Source of the DNA: Kribbella pratensis
GTDB taxonomy: Bacteria > Actinomycetota > Actinomycetes > Propionibacteriales > Kribbellaceae
NCBI RefSeq assembly: GCF_004365355.1
Contig: NZ_SODP01000001.1
Span: 2,487,473-2,551,472, forward strand
Length of the DNA: 64,000 nucleotides
Reading direction: 5' to 3'
The notes under the pieces were generated by a model that saw only the letters and a list, made by a program, of their open reading frames with translations, made no database searches and was not told where the DNA came from. Within the stretch, counting starts at the first letter, position 1, and the number at the start of each line of letters is the position of its first letter. This document shows positions 17,108 to 25,914 of the stretch, one piece after another. Both the position numbers and the translations under genes were made by a program.

Positions 17108-19165
17108 TCATACGTCCGCGGTATCGCGGGAGAGCCCGCTGCGCTGACCCAGCTGTTCGAGATACCTGACGAACACCCGGTGGAGCTCGTCCGCGCCGCG
17201 GATCGGCCGGTCCGGGATCACCAGGTCCGGCGGAGCCAGGAGCAGCCCCCGTCCTTGCCACCCGCCGAGTCCACCGTGAGAGCCGACCAGACCCTCGAAC
17301 GCGGAGACCTCGCCGGTGTCCTGGTCGACCGAGCTGTTCACATACAGGTCGGGTGCCTCGGGCATCGATACCGCTCTCAGCAGGTCTGCCGAGGCATGCG
17401 GCCCGAACGGCGCCAGCGGGTCGACGCCGGTCACCTTCGCGTCGGACAGCCGGTGTACACCCGACGGCCCGAGTGCCAGCGGCCCGTGCTCGGTGCTCAT
17501 CACCGCAATGAAGCCGATCCCGTCGTGGTTGACGAGCCCGGGGATGAGAGCCGGCCAGCGACCGGTGATCTCCTCCATCGTCAACCGTTGCTGCTCGGCG
17601 ACGTACACCAGGCCGAGGTTGCCCGACCCGAGGACGACCAGCTCCGAATGCGTGGTGACCGCCGGCGGTGCGGCGCGGTGCTGTACCCGCAGCGCCGCAT
17701 GATGGGCCACCCGTCCGGTACCGGAGCCGCCGTCGGCCAGATCCGCCAGCAGGCCGTTCAGGCGGCCCCAGCCCTCGACCGACTGCTCGACGGTTTCGAC
17801 CCGTGCTGCCGTCAGCTGCGAGCAGACCGCAGCCAGGTCGATCCCGTGCCGATCGGCGAAGATCGTGCCCTGGGACTGACCGTGGTCGGACAGGACGACC
17901 AGCCGGTACGGCCGCGGCGCTGCCGCGGCGACGGCCTCCAAGCACGCCAGAACACGATCGAGCCGATCCAGCGTGCTCAGCGACTCCGGCCGCAACGCGC
18001 CGGCGTGATGGGCCACCTCGTCGTAGTCGACATAGTCGACATAGACAACCCGCGTGCCGTGCATCATCTCCTCGGCCACCAGTGCGGTGTTGAGGTCGCG
18101 CAGGACGACGTTCGTCACCGCCCGCATCCCCGCGAATAACCAGCCACGCTCTCCCCTCGGGCGAATATCGAGACGGCGTTGCCGGCGCGACTCGAACCTC
18201 TCCCGTGCGATCTCCGCGACCGCCCCGGCCAGGCTGCCGGCGAAACCGTCCGGCCGGGCGAGATACCAGGCAGCGCGGCGACGCGTGTCGGCCGAACCGC
18301 GGGCGAGCTCGATCTTGCTCATGGTCAGCACCGACCGCTCGGCGTCGCCGCTGAAGAGGTTCGAGATACTCACGCCGCCGTCAGCCAGCAGACCGCGGCC
18401 GTCGGACGCCCGGCGCTCGATCTCGGCCGCATCAGCGGTCCGGTTGCTCACCAGCACACGTCCCAGCGCGCGGTCGTACCAACGGAAGGCGGGTACGCCG
18501 TCGATGCGGCCGTGCAGGATCCCCAACTGACTGGCGGGCGTGGTGGGCGGCAGCACCGGGGTCCACTCCACCAGCCGATAGCCACCTTCGCGGATCCAGC
18601 GCCCCATCGTGGGCAGGGTGGCGGCGAGAAGTTTCCAGCGCAGGACCGGGAAGGGCACGCCGTCGAGCTGTACGAAGATGACGCCGGGAGCCGCTGGATC
18701 GTCGACCGGCTTCTGCCGCCGCCTGGTTCGGCGGACAAGGGCCGCTGTGAAGGCTTCCGACGTACCGGAGGTGCACAGCCACGCCACGATCGTCGCTGTT
18801 GCCGCGGCGATCCACGCCGCCGCGAGCACGACCCAGAACGAGTCCGCCTCCACCCCCGGGATCAACATGAGCGCCGCCGCGAGGATCACGGCCTGTCCGA
18901 GCACCGCCACGAGGAGTACCGCAAGCCATCCGACCGCCGCGCTCGCGGCGACCAGCAACGGGCGCACCAGCGCACCGACCAGCAACGTCGCCGCCGCCGA
19001 GGCGAGCAGCTGCGGAAACGACGAGAACCGGAGACCGGGCAGCACGGCGGCCGCGAACGCGAGGGCGAGGACCGAGCTGACATAGGTGGCGACGATCCGG
19101 CCGAGATCGCCGGCGCGCACCAGCGGCGTGGACACGGTCGTCCGGCCGTCACGTACGGAGGGCAC
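17108..19165 (-). CDS. Phage-holin-4-like membrane domain fused to type I phosphodiesterase/alkaline-phosphatase domain
   Basis: A 685-residue fusion. Residues about 20-130 hold four hydrophobic helices of the Phage_holin_4_2 type. Residues about 160-670 form an alkaline-phosphatase-superfamily hydrolase. Metal or active-site candidates are D in IFVQLDGVPFPVL, the Thr in PPTTPASQLGILHG, YVDYDEVAHHAG, LSDHGQSQG and GSHGGLGGWQG. These fit a nucleotide-pyrophosphatase or phosphodiesterase-like reaction. The GTG at 19165 has no clear ribosome-binding site and overlaps the DUF7144 gene by 17 bp; GTG at 19132 is an alternative. This fusion is known in actinobacteria, so it is not a phage remnant. 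Confidence 0.8.
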   Translation of the reverse strand: MPSVRDGRTTVSTPLVRAGDLGRIVATYVSSVLALAFAAAVLPGLRFSSFPQLLASAAATLLVGALVRPLLVAASAAVGWLAVLLVAVLGQAVILAAALMLIPGVEADSFWVVLAAAWIAAATATIVAWLCTSGTSEAFTAALVRRTRRRQKPVDDPAAPGVIFVQLDGVPFPVLRWKLLAATLPTMGRWIREGGYRLVEWTPVLPPTTPASQLGILHGRIDGVPAFRWYDRALGRVLVSNRTADAAEIERRASDGRGLLADGGVSISNLFSGDAERSVLTMSKIELARGSADTRRRAAWYLARPDGFAGSLAGAVAEIARERFESRRQRRLDIRPRGERGWLFAGMRAVTNVVLRDLNTALVAEEMMHGTRVVYVDYVDYDEVAHHAGALRPESLSTLDRLDRVLACLEAVAAAAPRPYRLVVLSDHGQSQGTIFADRHGIDLAAVCSQLTAARVETVEQSVEGWGRLNGLLADLADGGSGTGRVAHHAALRVQHRAAPPAVTTHSELVVLGSGNLGLVYVAEQQRLTMEEITGRWPALIPGLVNHDGIGFIAVMSTEHGPLALGPSGVHRLSDAKVTGVDPLAPFGPHASADLLRAVSMPEAPDLYVNSSVDQDTGEVSAFEGLVGSHGGLGGWQGRGLLLAPPDLVIPDRPIRGADELHRVFVRYLEQLGQRSGLSRDTADV

Positions 19166-19559
19166 GCGGACGCGTCAGCGCCCAGATGATCCACACGTCG
19201 AGCGCGATCAGCAGCAGCGCCCAGAACGGCTGGTAAGGAATGAAGAAGAAGTTGTCGATCGCGCTCAGCACCACCAGGAAGAGTGCGGCGACACCGGCCC
19301 AGACCGCTCGGGAGAACAGGCCGATCCCGGCCGCGATGAGCGCCAGGCCGAGGATCAGGTGGATCCATCCCCAGGCGGTGATGTCCAGGTTGAAGGCATA
19401 GCCCCTGACCCGCACGAAGTAGTCGTCGTTCAGGATCGCGGCCAGGCCTATGATCACCTGGAAGCCGCCGATCATCAGCATCATCGTGGCGGCGAAGGCG
19501 ACTCCGGCCATCGCCCAGCCCGAGTCGGCCTGCGACTTGACAGCGCGGTCGTCGGTCAT
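19149..19559 (-). CDS. DUF7144-family four-TM membrane protein, copy B
   Basis: A 136-residue protein with four hydrophobic segments, the hallmark TAWGWIHLILG and an IDNFFFIPYQPFWALLLIALD segment near the C-terminus. The ATG at 19559 is preferred over longer frames because conservation begins at MTDDRAVKSQ. First gene of a minus-strand series running to 12795. Box 6 lies 160 bp upstream and is shared with the divergent AI-2E-type permease gene. Confidence 0.8.
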   Translation of the reverse strand: MTDDRAVKSQADSGWAMAGVAFAATMMLMIGGFQVIIGLAAILNDDYFVRVRGYAFNLDITAWGWIHLILGLALIAAGIGLFSRAVWAGVAALFLVVLSAIDNFFFIPYQPFWALLLIALDVWIIWALTRPRALRT

Positions 19560-19718
19560 CTGTGTCCACCTCTCCTGCCAGGTCCTCGACGTACGTCGAG
19601 TGCGCGTCGACAGTAGGACCGCGCCGACCGTCGGTGCGTCACCCTTGGCGGACGACATCCGGGGCCTGTGCACCAGGGCGGTTCCGCGGGACCCCACGGT
19701 TCCGGCCCGGCGAAGGAT

Positions 19719-19735
19719 TCATCCCAGGTGGGTGA
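19719..19735. promoter_or_regulatory. 17-bp inverted-repeat box 6
   Basis: TCATCCCAGGTGGGTGA, between the divergent DUF7144 copy B operon and the AI-2E-type permease (66 bp from its ATG). Confidence 0.65.
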
Positions 19736-19800
19736 TGCCCGCCTACGACGATCTGAGCGATCTTCGAAGCCCAGGCCGGTCGGACAGGGAGGTTGCGACG

Positions 19801-20961
19801 ATGTCCGCAGGCTCCACGGGCTCCCCCGACGGCAGGGTGCCGGCAGCCGACCAGGCGCCCGCCCCGGAGACGCTGCCGCGCGGAGTTGTCGTCCTCCTCG
19901 GCACCGGAGCCGCAGTCGTGACGGCCGCCGGAGTACGCAGCTTCGCGGAGATCGTCGGTCCGGTCTTCCTCGCGCTCGTCCTCACGATCGCGGTCAGTCC
20001 ACTGCGCCGGTCGCTGATCAGGCGAGGCGTCAAGAGATGGTTGGCCGGCCTGATCGCACTGGTCGTCGTGAACGCCTTCCTGCTCGGAGTCGCGGCGATG
20101 CTGGCCTACTCGGTCGCCGAACTGGCGGGCCTGCTGCCCACTTATCAGGACAAGTTCGCCGAGCTGGTCGCGGATACCCGCGCCTGGCTGGCCGACCGCG
20201 GCGTGGGTCAGGACCAACTCCAGGCTGCCCTGCAGAAGTTCGACATCGGGAAGTTCGTCGACACCCTGCAAGGCTGGCTGAGCGGACTCCTCGGGGTCGT
20301 CTCGCTCCTGGCCTTCACCGTCGCCGTACTGTTCTTCATGGGCATCGACGCCACGGATTTCTCGGCCCGTCTGAAGCAGGCGGCACAGGTCCGGCCGGAC
20401 GTCATCGCCGCTCTGACCGGCTTCACGCGAGGTACGACGCGGTACCTGATCGTCTCCACGGTCTTCGGCCTGATCGTGGCAGTGTTCGACGTCGCGGTCC
20501 TCTACGTGCTGGACATCCCGCTGCCCTGGCTGTGGGGACTGCTCGCGCTGATCACCAACTACATCCCCAACGTCGGATTCTTCATCGGCGTGATCCCGCC
20601 CGCCCTGCTGGCACTTCTCGACCAGGGCTGGGCCACCTTGTTGTGGGTGATCGTGGCGTACAGCGTCATCAACTTCATCATCCAGTCGGTCATTCAGCCG
20701 AAGGTCGTCGGCGACACGGTCGGGCTGTCGACAACCCTGACCTTCCTCTCCCTGGTCATCTGGGCCTGGCTGCTCGGTCCGCTGGGCGCCGTGCTGGCCA
20801 TTCCGCTGTCGCTCCTGGTCAAGGCGCTGCTCCTCGACGCCGCCCCCTCCACGCACTGGCTCGCCGGCCTCATCTCCGGCGGCCCGGTCCCGGAAGACGC
20901 TCCGCCGGCAGCGCCCGCGGAGCTTCCCCCGGACGAAGTCCCCGCCGAACAGGTCGGATGA
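19801..20961 (+). CDS. AI-2E-type (PerM) membrane permease
   Basis: A 386-residue protein with about eight hydrophobic segments and a soluble region at roughly 110-165, the PF01594 pattern. Characteristic pieces are PVFLALVLTIAVSPLRRSLI early, then NYIPNVGFFIGVIPPALLAL, and QSVIQPKVVGDTVGLSTTL. Family members export autoinducer-2 in a few species or act as Na+/H+ antiporters; the substrate here is unknown. The ATG at 19801 has GGAGG eight bases upstream. The C-terminal 30 residues are Pro/Glu-rich. Followed after 9 bp by the unknown 205-residue gene. Confidence 0.85.
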   Translation: MSAGSTGSPDGRVPAADQAPAPETLPRGVVVLLGTGAAVVTAAGVRSFAEIVGPVFLALVLTIAVSPLRRSLIRRGVKRWLAGLIALVVVNAFLLGVAAMLAYSVAELAGLLPTYQDKFAELVADTRAWLADRGVGQDQLQAALQKFDIGKFVDTLQGWLSGLLGVVSLLAFTVAVLFFMGIDATDFSARLKQAAQVRPDVIAALTGFTRGTTRYLIVSTVFGLIVAVFDVAVLYVLDIPLPWLWGLLALITNYIPNVGFFIGVIPPALLALLDQGWATLLWVIVAYSVINFIIQSVIQPKVVGDTVGLSTTLTFLSLVIWAWLLGPLGAVLAIPLSLLVKALLLDAAPSTHWLAGLISGGPVPEDAPPAAPAELPPDEVPAEQVG

Positions 20962-20970
20962 GGAGATCCC

Positions 20971-21588
20971 ATGTGGCGCTCAGTTCTGCTGCACGAGTTC
21001 GCGGACCGCAACCCCGGATCCATTCAAGGCCTGCCCGGGCGCCTGTCGCCGGGCTCGCTCGCGCTGAGCCCGTCCGAAGGCATCATCCTGATCGCACCGG
21101 GCCGCACTCTCCAGTACGTCCTGGAACCGCCTCTGATCGATGTGATCGGAGTCAGCTGCAGCGTGCGGTTCAGGCACCCCGCCCGAGCCGTCAGCTCGTC
21201 TGTGCGGATCATTCGCCTCGGCGAGGAGTTCATGCTGAGTCTCGAACCGCTGACCACGTTCCAGGCCCTGGTCCGCGTCCGGGTCCACCGGGTCTGGCAC
21301 GACATCGGCCAGCTGCCGAACCCCAGCTCGGGCTTCGTGGAACTGGGATTCGACTGGCACACCAGCGGCAAGACGTACCTGCGGGTGGACCGGCGGCTCG
21401 TCGGCTACCACGATGCGTTGAGTCGAGGATCACGGCTGACCATCGAGGATGTCGCCTTCGGCTCGCCCGAGACGCCCGCCGGCTCACCCGACCCGCACTA
21501 TCAGTTGGGCGAGTTCTCCGTCCGCGCCCTCAGCCGTCACGCGCGCTGGCCACGGCGGCACGTGACAGGTGTGCACCACAGATCCTGA
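20971..21588 (+). CDS. Uncharacterised protein, probable jelly-roll fold
   Basis: A 205-residue soluble protein rich in short beta strands (e.g. SVRIIRLGEEFMLSLEPLT; FVELGFDWHTSGKTYLRVD; RLTIEDVAFGSPE). The strand spacing and the W-H-T-S-G-K-T-Y-L-R-V-D piece resemble concanavalin/LamG-like jelly rolls that bind sugars or lipids, but I cannot place the family. No signal peptide is seen. It starts with a GAGGAG-type site six bases before ATG and follows the permease gene by 9 bp, so it is likely co-expressed under box 6. Confidence 0.65.
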   Translation: MWRSVLLHEFADRNPGSIQGLPGRLSPGSLALSPSEGIILIAPGRTLQYVLEPPLIDVIGVSCSVRFRHPARAVSSSVRIIRLGEEFMLSLEPLTTFQALVRVRVHRVWHDIGQLPNPSSGFVELGFDWHTSGKTYLRVDRRLVGYHDALSRGSRLTIEDVAFGSPETPAGSPDPHYQLGEFSVRALSRHARWPRRHVTGVHHRS

Positions 21589-21612
21589 TCTCCCACAGGT
21601 CTCGCCGGGGAG

Positions 21613-22032
21613 TCAGACATCGCTCCCCCGGGCCTGTGTGATGGACCAGATGATCCACGCACTGAGCCCGATCACCACCAGCGACCACGCGGGCTGGTAG
21701 GGAATGAAGAAGAAGAAGTCCAACGCGATCAGCCCGGCGACGATGATCGCAACCGTTCCCGCCCAGGCCTTGTTGACGAAGACGCCGCCCGCGACCAGGA
21801 TGGCGCCGATCCCCAGCACCAGGTGGATCCAGCCCCACGCAGTGGTGGAGAGGTCGAAGGCGTAGCGCCGTTTGACGACCAGATAATCGTCGTCGAGGAT
21901 CGCGGCCAGCCCGGCGACCGTGGAGAACGTGCCGATGATGAGCAGGGTGAACCCGGCGAACGCGATGCCGCCCACCGCCCCGCTCGGGACGTGCTTGTGT
22001 GAATCCGAGTTGTCCAGGTCGCTGTACGTCAT
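21613..22032 (-). CDS. DUF7144-family four-TM membrane protein, copy C
   Basis: A 139-residue protein with four hydrophobic segments and the hallmark TTAWGWIHLVLG, ending LSAWIIWSITQARG. It is clearly paralogous to copies A, B and D and closest in appearance to B (same FFFIPYQP segment). The ATG at 22032 has AGGAGGG nine bases upstream. It is apparently a single-gene unit: box 7 is 65 bp upstream and the convergent 205-residue gene ends 25 bp away. Confidence 0.8.
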   Translation of the reverse strand: MTYSDLDNSDSHKHVPSGAVGGIAFAGFTLLIIGTFSTVAGLAAILDDDYLVVKRRYAFDLSTTAWGWIHLVLGIGAILVAGGVFVNKAWAGTVAIIVAGLIALDFFFFIPYQPAWSLVVIGLSAWIIWSITQARGSDV

Positions 22033-22096
22033 CGTGCTTGCCCTCCTGGTCATCCAGCTTCCTGACCGACGATGCCTGCCGATCCCCGGCACCGCA

Positions 22097-22113
22097 TCGT
22101 CCTCCGAGGGTGA
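22097..22113. promoter_or_regulatory. 17-bp inverted-repeat box 7
   Basis: TCGTCCTCCGAGGGTGA, 65 bp upstream of DUF7144 copy C. It also lies just past the end of the PAP2 gene. Confidence 0.55.
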
Positions 22114-22132
22114 GACGCCGGCGGTGCTCGGG

Positions 22133-22768
22133 CTACTGCGGACCTGTACTTCGCCGTGTCCGCGTCTCCCTACGTGCCCTCGCCCCGGAGTGCGAGCACT
22201 TGTCGTTCGGCTGCGGTGGTGGCCAGCGGCGGAGCGCCAGCCGGGCGGCCAACCGCCCGAACAGCGCTCCTACCGCTGCCCCGACCAGAACGTCGCTCGG
22301 GTAGTGCACACCCGTGTACACCCGGGAGAACGCGACGACCGACGCCACCAACCGCAGCGCCGGCCTGAGCCCGGGCAGCAGGCCTCCGACGGTGACCGCG
22401 AAGGCCGCCGCGGACGCGGAGTGCCCGGACGGAAAGGATCCCGAGGAGGGCATGCGCACCCACCGCTGTGCCGGAACGCCGAGGCCGGGCCGGTCGGGCC
22501 GGAGGCGTTCACCCGCCAGCTTCTTGATCGGCTGGTTCACCACGAGGGAGGTCGCACCGATCGCGGTGAGCCCCGCCAACGCAGCGCGACGGCCGCGCGG
22601 GCCGCCGCACAGGGCAACGGCGCCGGCCACCAGGAACCACAGCTTGGAGAAGTTGGCGAGATCGGACACCCGCCTCAGTGGCTTGTCCAGGACCGGCGTC
22701 GACAGCCGCGCCACCGTTCGGTAGACGGCGCGGTCGTAGCCGGCGATCCGGTGCGGCGAGTCGGTCAC
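22133..22768 (-). CDS. PAP2-superfamily phosphatase
   Basis: A 211-residue membrane protein with all three PAP2 motifs: KKLAGERLRP (82-91), PSGHS (113-117) and SRVYTGVHYPSD (148-159). H116 and H155 are the expected catalytic histidines. It should remove phosphate from phosphatidic acid, undecaprenyl or another lipid pyrophosphate at the membrane. The GTG at 22768 was chosen because homology begins there (a longer frame runs through the upstream gene in a wrong frame); GGAAG lies eight bases before. It follows the diacylglycerol kinase gene by 46 bp, so opposing lipid phosphorylation steps are encoded together. Confidence 0.85.
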   Translation of the reverse strand: MTDSPHRIAGYDRAVYRTVARLSTPVLDKPLRRVSDLANFSKLWFLVAGAVALCGGPRGRRAALAGLTAIGATSLVVNQPIKKLAGERLRPDRPGLGVPAQRWVRMPSSGSFPSGHSASAAAFAVTVGGLLPGLRPALRLVASVVAFSRVYTGVHYPSDVLVGAAVGALFGRLAARLALRRWPPPQPNDKCSHSGARARRETRTRRSTGPQ

Positions 22769-22814
22769 GCAGCGGCTTCCGTCACCACTGTGGGCCCGGC
22801 CTCGATCAGGTCCA

Positions 22815-24122
22815 TCAGTGCCTCCGGGGAGCTGAGCTTGCTGCTGCCCGGTCCCGGCCGAGCGCGATGCGCACCAGCTCGGCCAAGCCGTCCCGAAGGC
22901 CTTCGGGAGCGAGCGCCGACGGCGATGAACCGGGATGGTGCTGCGCGATGCGTACCCGGAGAACTCCGGGCCGGATCCGGAACTGCAGTGGCGTGTCGAG
23001 GACGAGCGCCTCCCCGTCGACGCCGGCCGGTAGTTGGCGATCGGCATCGACCTCGAAGGACGGAGCCGACCACTCGCGCCATGGACGCTGGCGGTGCCCT
23101 TGCTCGCCGCCGGCGTACGCCCCCATGACGGTGATGCCGAGTACGCCGTCGTCGATGCGCGGACGGGTGCCGGAGCCAACCGCACGACCGAGCCGGTACC
23201 GGTTGTTGGACACGAGGAGGGCCGCGCCGCCGCGGTGTCCGTCACCGCCCGGCCCGGTCCAGCGCATGTCGAGTTCGCTGCCACCGGCACCGAGCGCGTC
23301 CGGCACGGTATCGAGCAGGGTCCGGATCTTGGCGGCGCGGTACCCGCTGCGCTGCACGGCCTCGGCGTACAGGCCGAGCGACACGTTGTTGACGAACACC
23401 CGGCCGTTGACCTCGGCGAGGTCCACCACCCGCTCGCCGCCGTCGACGAAGGCGTCCAGGGCACCGACCACATCGTCACGGTCGACCCCGAGATCGAGCG
23501 CGAAGTGGTTGCGGGTCCCCGCCGGGATGCAGGCATAGGGCAGCGAGCGTTCGGCCGCGATCGCGGCGACGATCGCCTGCGATCCGTCCCCGCCGGCCAT
23601 CGCGAGTCCGTCCGCGCCCTGGGCAACCGCGTCGCGGACCAGGGTTTCGAGGTCGTCCCCGGCCTTCAGCTCGATCGGCTCGATCCCGCGGTCGCGCGCC
23701 TCCTTGGCGATGGCGAAGCGTGCGGCCTTCCCCCCGCCGGACCGTGGATTGAAGAACAGCACCGGATGCTCCGGCGGCGCAACGCGCGCCAGGTCCACGT
23801 GGGCGGCAAAGCTGGCTCGAGTCGCTGCCAAGGTGACGAGGAGCCCCACCACGACGAACAGATCGAGGCCGAACTTCCCACCCACGACAAGAAGAATCAC
23901 CGCACCGGCAAGCGCCAGCGCGGCCACGGCCAGCCCCACCACGCGCGCGATCCCTCGTCGCAACAGGCCGAACCAGGCCGCGACGGCAGCGATCACGACG
24001 CAGCCCAACACAACGAGTCCCCGCGGGAAATGAATCACGGCGACCGTCACGGCAAGCACGAGCGTCGCCGCCCCGACGACCAGAGCCACCACCGCCGCCA
24101 TCCGGCGCCTCACGAGTTCCAC
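22815..24122 (-). CDS. Membrane-anchored diacylglycerol kinase-like lipid kinase
   Basis: A 435-residue protein. Residues 1-105 hold four or so hydrophobic helices. From about residue 115 comes a DAGK catalytic domain with FFNPRSGGGKAARF, the nucleotide motif MAGGDGSQA, and PAGTRNHFALDLG. It then continues to the lipid-kinase beta domain (NNVSLGLYAEAV, DGEALVLDTP). It is expected to phosphorylate diacylglycerol or a related lipid with ATP at the inner membrane face. The ATG at 24122 has a moderate GGGGTGG leader. It heads a two-gene unit with PAP2 under box 8. Confidence 0.85.
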   Translation of the reverse strand: MELVRRRMAAVVALVVGAATLVLAVTVAVIHFPRGLVVLGCVVIAAVAAWFGLLRRGIARVVGLAVAALALAGAVILLVVGGKFGLDLFVVVGLLVTLAATRASFAAHVDLARVAPPEHPVLFFNPRSGGGKAARFAIAKEARDRGIEPIELKAGDDLETLVRDAVAQGADGLAMAGGDGSQAIVAAIAAERSLPYACIPAGTRNHFALDLGVDRDDVVGALDAFVDGGERVVDLAEVNGRVFVNNVSLGLYAEAVQRSGYRAAKIRTLLDTVPDALGAGGSELDMRWTGPGGDGHRGGAALLVSNNRYRLGRAVGSGTRPRIDDGVLGITVMGAYAGGEQGHRQRPWREWSAPSFEVDADRQLPAGVDGEALVLDTPLQFRIRPGVLRVRIAQHHPGSSPSALAPEGLRDGLAELVRIALGRDRAAASSAPRRH

Positions 24123-24204
24123 CCCATCGGCCCGCCTCAGAATCTCCGCTTCGGCGCCGAGTCACGACGCCACGCCCATCCTGTGCGGCCTCCACCCCCG
24201 GGGC

Positions 24205-24221
24205 ATCCCACAGCCGGGATG
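24205..24221. promoter_or_regulatory. 17-bp inverted-repeat box 8 (imperfect)
   Basis: TCCCACAGCCGGGATGA, 83 bp upstream of the lipid kinase gene. The right half is perfect. The best left half (CATCCC at 24203-24208) is one base further away than in the other copies. Confidence 0.4.
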
Positions 24222-24263
24222 ATCCGGCCCCGGACCGCCCCGGCAAGCCGATCGCGGATCTGA

Positions 24264-24280
24264 TCCTCCCTGAGGGGTGA
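24264..24280. promoter_or_regulatory. 17-bp inverted-repeat box 9
   Basis: TCCTCCCTGAGGGGTGA, 111 bp upstream of DUF2252 copy 2. It differs from the box before regulator 1 at two positions. Confidence 0.6.
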
Positions 24281-24390
24281 TGCGGCGACCCCGGGTTCTG
24301 CTGAATCGTCGGCGGAATACGCGGATCGCACTGTAGGGACCGGGCTCGTCCGACGAGCCGGGCCGGCGACGGCGAGAAGGGCGGCCGACC

Positions 24391-25914
24391 ATGTCGACGA
24401 CTGTTGAACACCTGACTCTGGACGAGCGCAGCGCACGCGGTCTGGCGGCGCGCGCACGAGCCAATCCGGACAGTCACACCGGATGGACGCCCGCCCCCGA
24501 CCGGCCGGACCCGGTCGCGCTGATCGAGGAGCAGAACGCCCGGCGGGACGCGGACCTGGTCCCGGTCCGGCACGGCCGGATGATGGCATCACCGTTCACG
24601 TTCTACCGCGGTGCCGCCAAGATCATGGCTGTTGACCTTGCCGAGACGCCGACCTCCGGTCTCGAGGTCCAGCTGTGTGGTGACGCGCACCTGTCGAACT
24701 TCGGCGCCTACGCCTCGCCGGAGCGAACGATGGTGTTCGACATCAACGACTTCGACGAGACCCTCCCGGGCCCGTTCGAGTACGACGTCAAACGCCTGGC
24801 AGCGAGCCTCACGGTGGCCGCCTTCAACAACGGGTGCTCGAAGTCGGACGCCCGCGCGATCACGAAGACCGCGGTCACGTCCTACCGGGAGGCGATGGCC
24901 GACTTCGCCTCGATGAAGACTCTCGACGTGTGGTACGCCCACACCTCCGAGGAACAGATCAAGGAATCGGTCGCCGCCTTCCTGTCCGAAACCGAGTCCA
25001 AGGGCAAGGGCAAGCACAAGGGCAAAGACAAGGACAAGGACAAGGGCAAGGACAAGGGCAAGCACAACGGCAGCACCGACGGCACGATCAGCATGACGGC
25101 CAAGCAGCGGAAAGAGGCGACGAAACGGTTCGAGAAGAACGCCCAGAAAGCGCACTCCCGTAACAGCGACCAGGCGCTGACCAAGCTCGGCGAAGAGGTC
25201 GACGGCCGCTACCGCATCGTCAGCGTCCCGCCGGTGATCGTCCCCGCCCGCGACCTCCACATGGCGTACGGCATCAAGCCCGGAGAGCTCGAGGACGTCG
25301 TCTTCGACCTGTTCCACGATTACCGTTCAACCCTCCGGCCCGACGTCCGGCAACTGCTGGAGCGCTTCGAGATCATCGACTGGGCCCGGAAAGTCGTCGG
25401 CGTCGGCAGTGTCGGAACCAGGGCGTTCATCGTCTTGCTGCAGGGCCGTGACCGCGGCGATCCGCTGTTCCTCCAGGTCAAGGAAGCCACCAGGTCGGTG
25501 CTCGAAGGACCCTTGCGCAAGAGTGCGTTCAGCCAACCGGGCGAGCGGGTCGTCCAGGGCCAGCGATTGATGCAGGCCAGCAGCGACATCTTCCTCGGCT
25601 GGTCCAAAGGCGTGCAGGCCGACCGCTACTACTACTGGCGCCAGCTGCGCGATATGAAGGGCTCTGCGCTCGTGGAGCTGATGGCGCCCGGCACCCTGGA
25701 CTTCTACGCCCGCATCTGCGGATGGACCCTGGCCCGTGCGCACGCACGATCGGGTGACGCGGTGTCCATCGCTGCCTATCTCGGCGACGACGATGCCTTC
25801 GACATGTCGATCACCGACTTCTCCGAGCGGTACGCCGCCCAGAACGAGCAGGACTTCGCGGAGTTCACCAATGCGATCCGGACGCACCGGATCGAAGCCA
25901 TCCAGCAAGTATGA
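24391..25914 (+). CDS. DUF2252 protein (kinase-like fold), copy 2, with Lys-rich insert
   Basis: A 507-residue paralogue of the protein at 4791. Shared stretches are LVPVRHGRMMASPFTFYRG (57-75), LCGDAHLSNFG (95-105) and FDINDFDETLPGPFEYD (117-133). Between the N- and C-terminal halves it has a low-complexity insert of Lys alternating with Gly, Asp and His (residues 204-225), absent from copy 1. ATG at 24391. Its stop overlaps the SulP start by 4 bp (ATGA), tying it to a DUF2252-SulP-ATPase operon controlled by box 9. Catalysis is unproven for the family. Confidence 0.85.
   Translation: MSTTVEHLTLDERSARGLAARARANPDSHTGWTPAPDRPDPVALIEEQNARRDADLVPVRHGRMMASPFTFYRGAAKIMAVDLAETPTSGLEVQLCGDAHLSNFGAYASPERTMVFDINDFDETLPGPFEYDVKRLAASLTVAAFNNGCSKSDARAITKTAVTSYREAMADFASMKTLDVWYAHTSEEQIKESVAAFLSETESKGKGKHKGKDKDKDKGKDKGKHNGSTDGTISMTAKQRKEATKRFEKNAQKAHSRNSDQALTKLGEEVDGRYRIVSVPPVIVPARDLHMAYGIKPGELEDVVFDLFHDYRSTLRPDVRQLLERFEIIDWARKVVGVGSVGTRAFIVLLQGRDRGDPLFLQVKEATRSVLEGPLRKSAFSQPGERVVQGQRLMQASSDIFLGWSKGVQADRYYYWRQLRDMKGSALVELMAPGTLDFYARICGWTLARAHARSGDAVSIAAYLGDDDAFDMSITDFSERYAAQNEQDFAEFTNAIRTHRIEAIQQV
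25000..25065 (+). repeat. Coding hexanucleotide-type repeat (AAGGGC/AAGGAC) in DUF2252 copy 2
   Basis: About 11 six-base units of the form AAG-GGC, AAG-GAC or AAG-CAC run in frame and encode the Lys-rich insert (residues 204-225). The repeats stay in frame, so changes in unit number would alter linker length without breaking the protein. Confidence 0.8.

Noticed and set aside
17108..19165. Phage origin of the holin-like domain
   Set aside because: The holin-4-like helices are fused to a phosphodiesterase, an arrangement known in actinobacterial chromosomes. No other phage gene is near.
22133..23626. A 497-codon frame that would fuse an Arg/Ser-rich region to PAP2
   Set aside because: The N-terminal part overlaps the lipid kinase in another frame. 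The PAP2 protein begins at GTG 22768.
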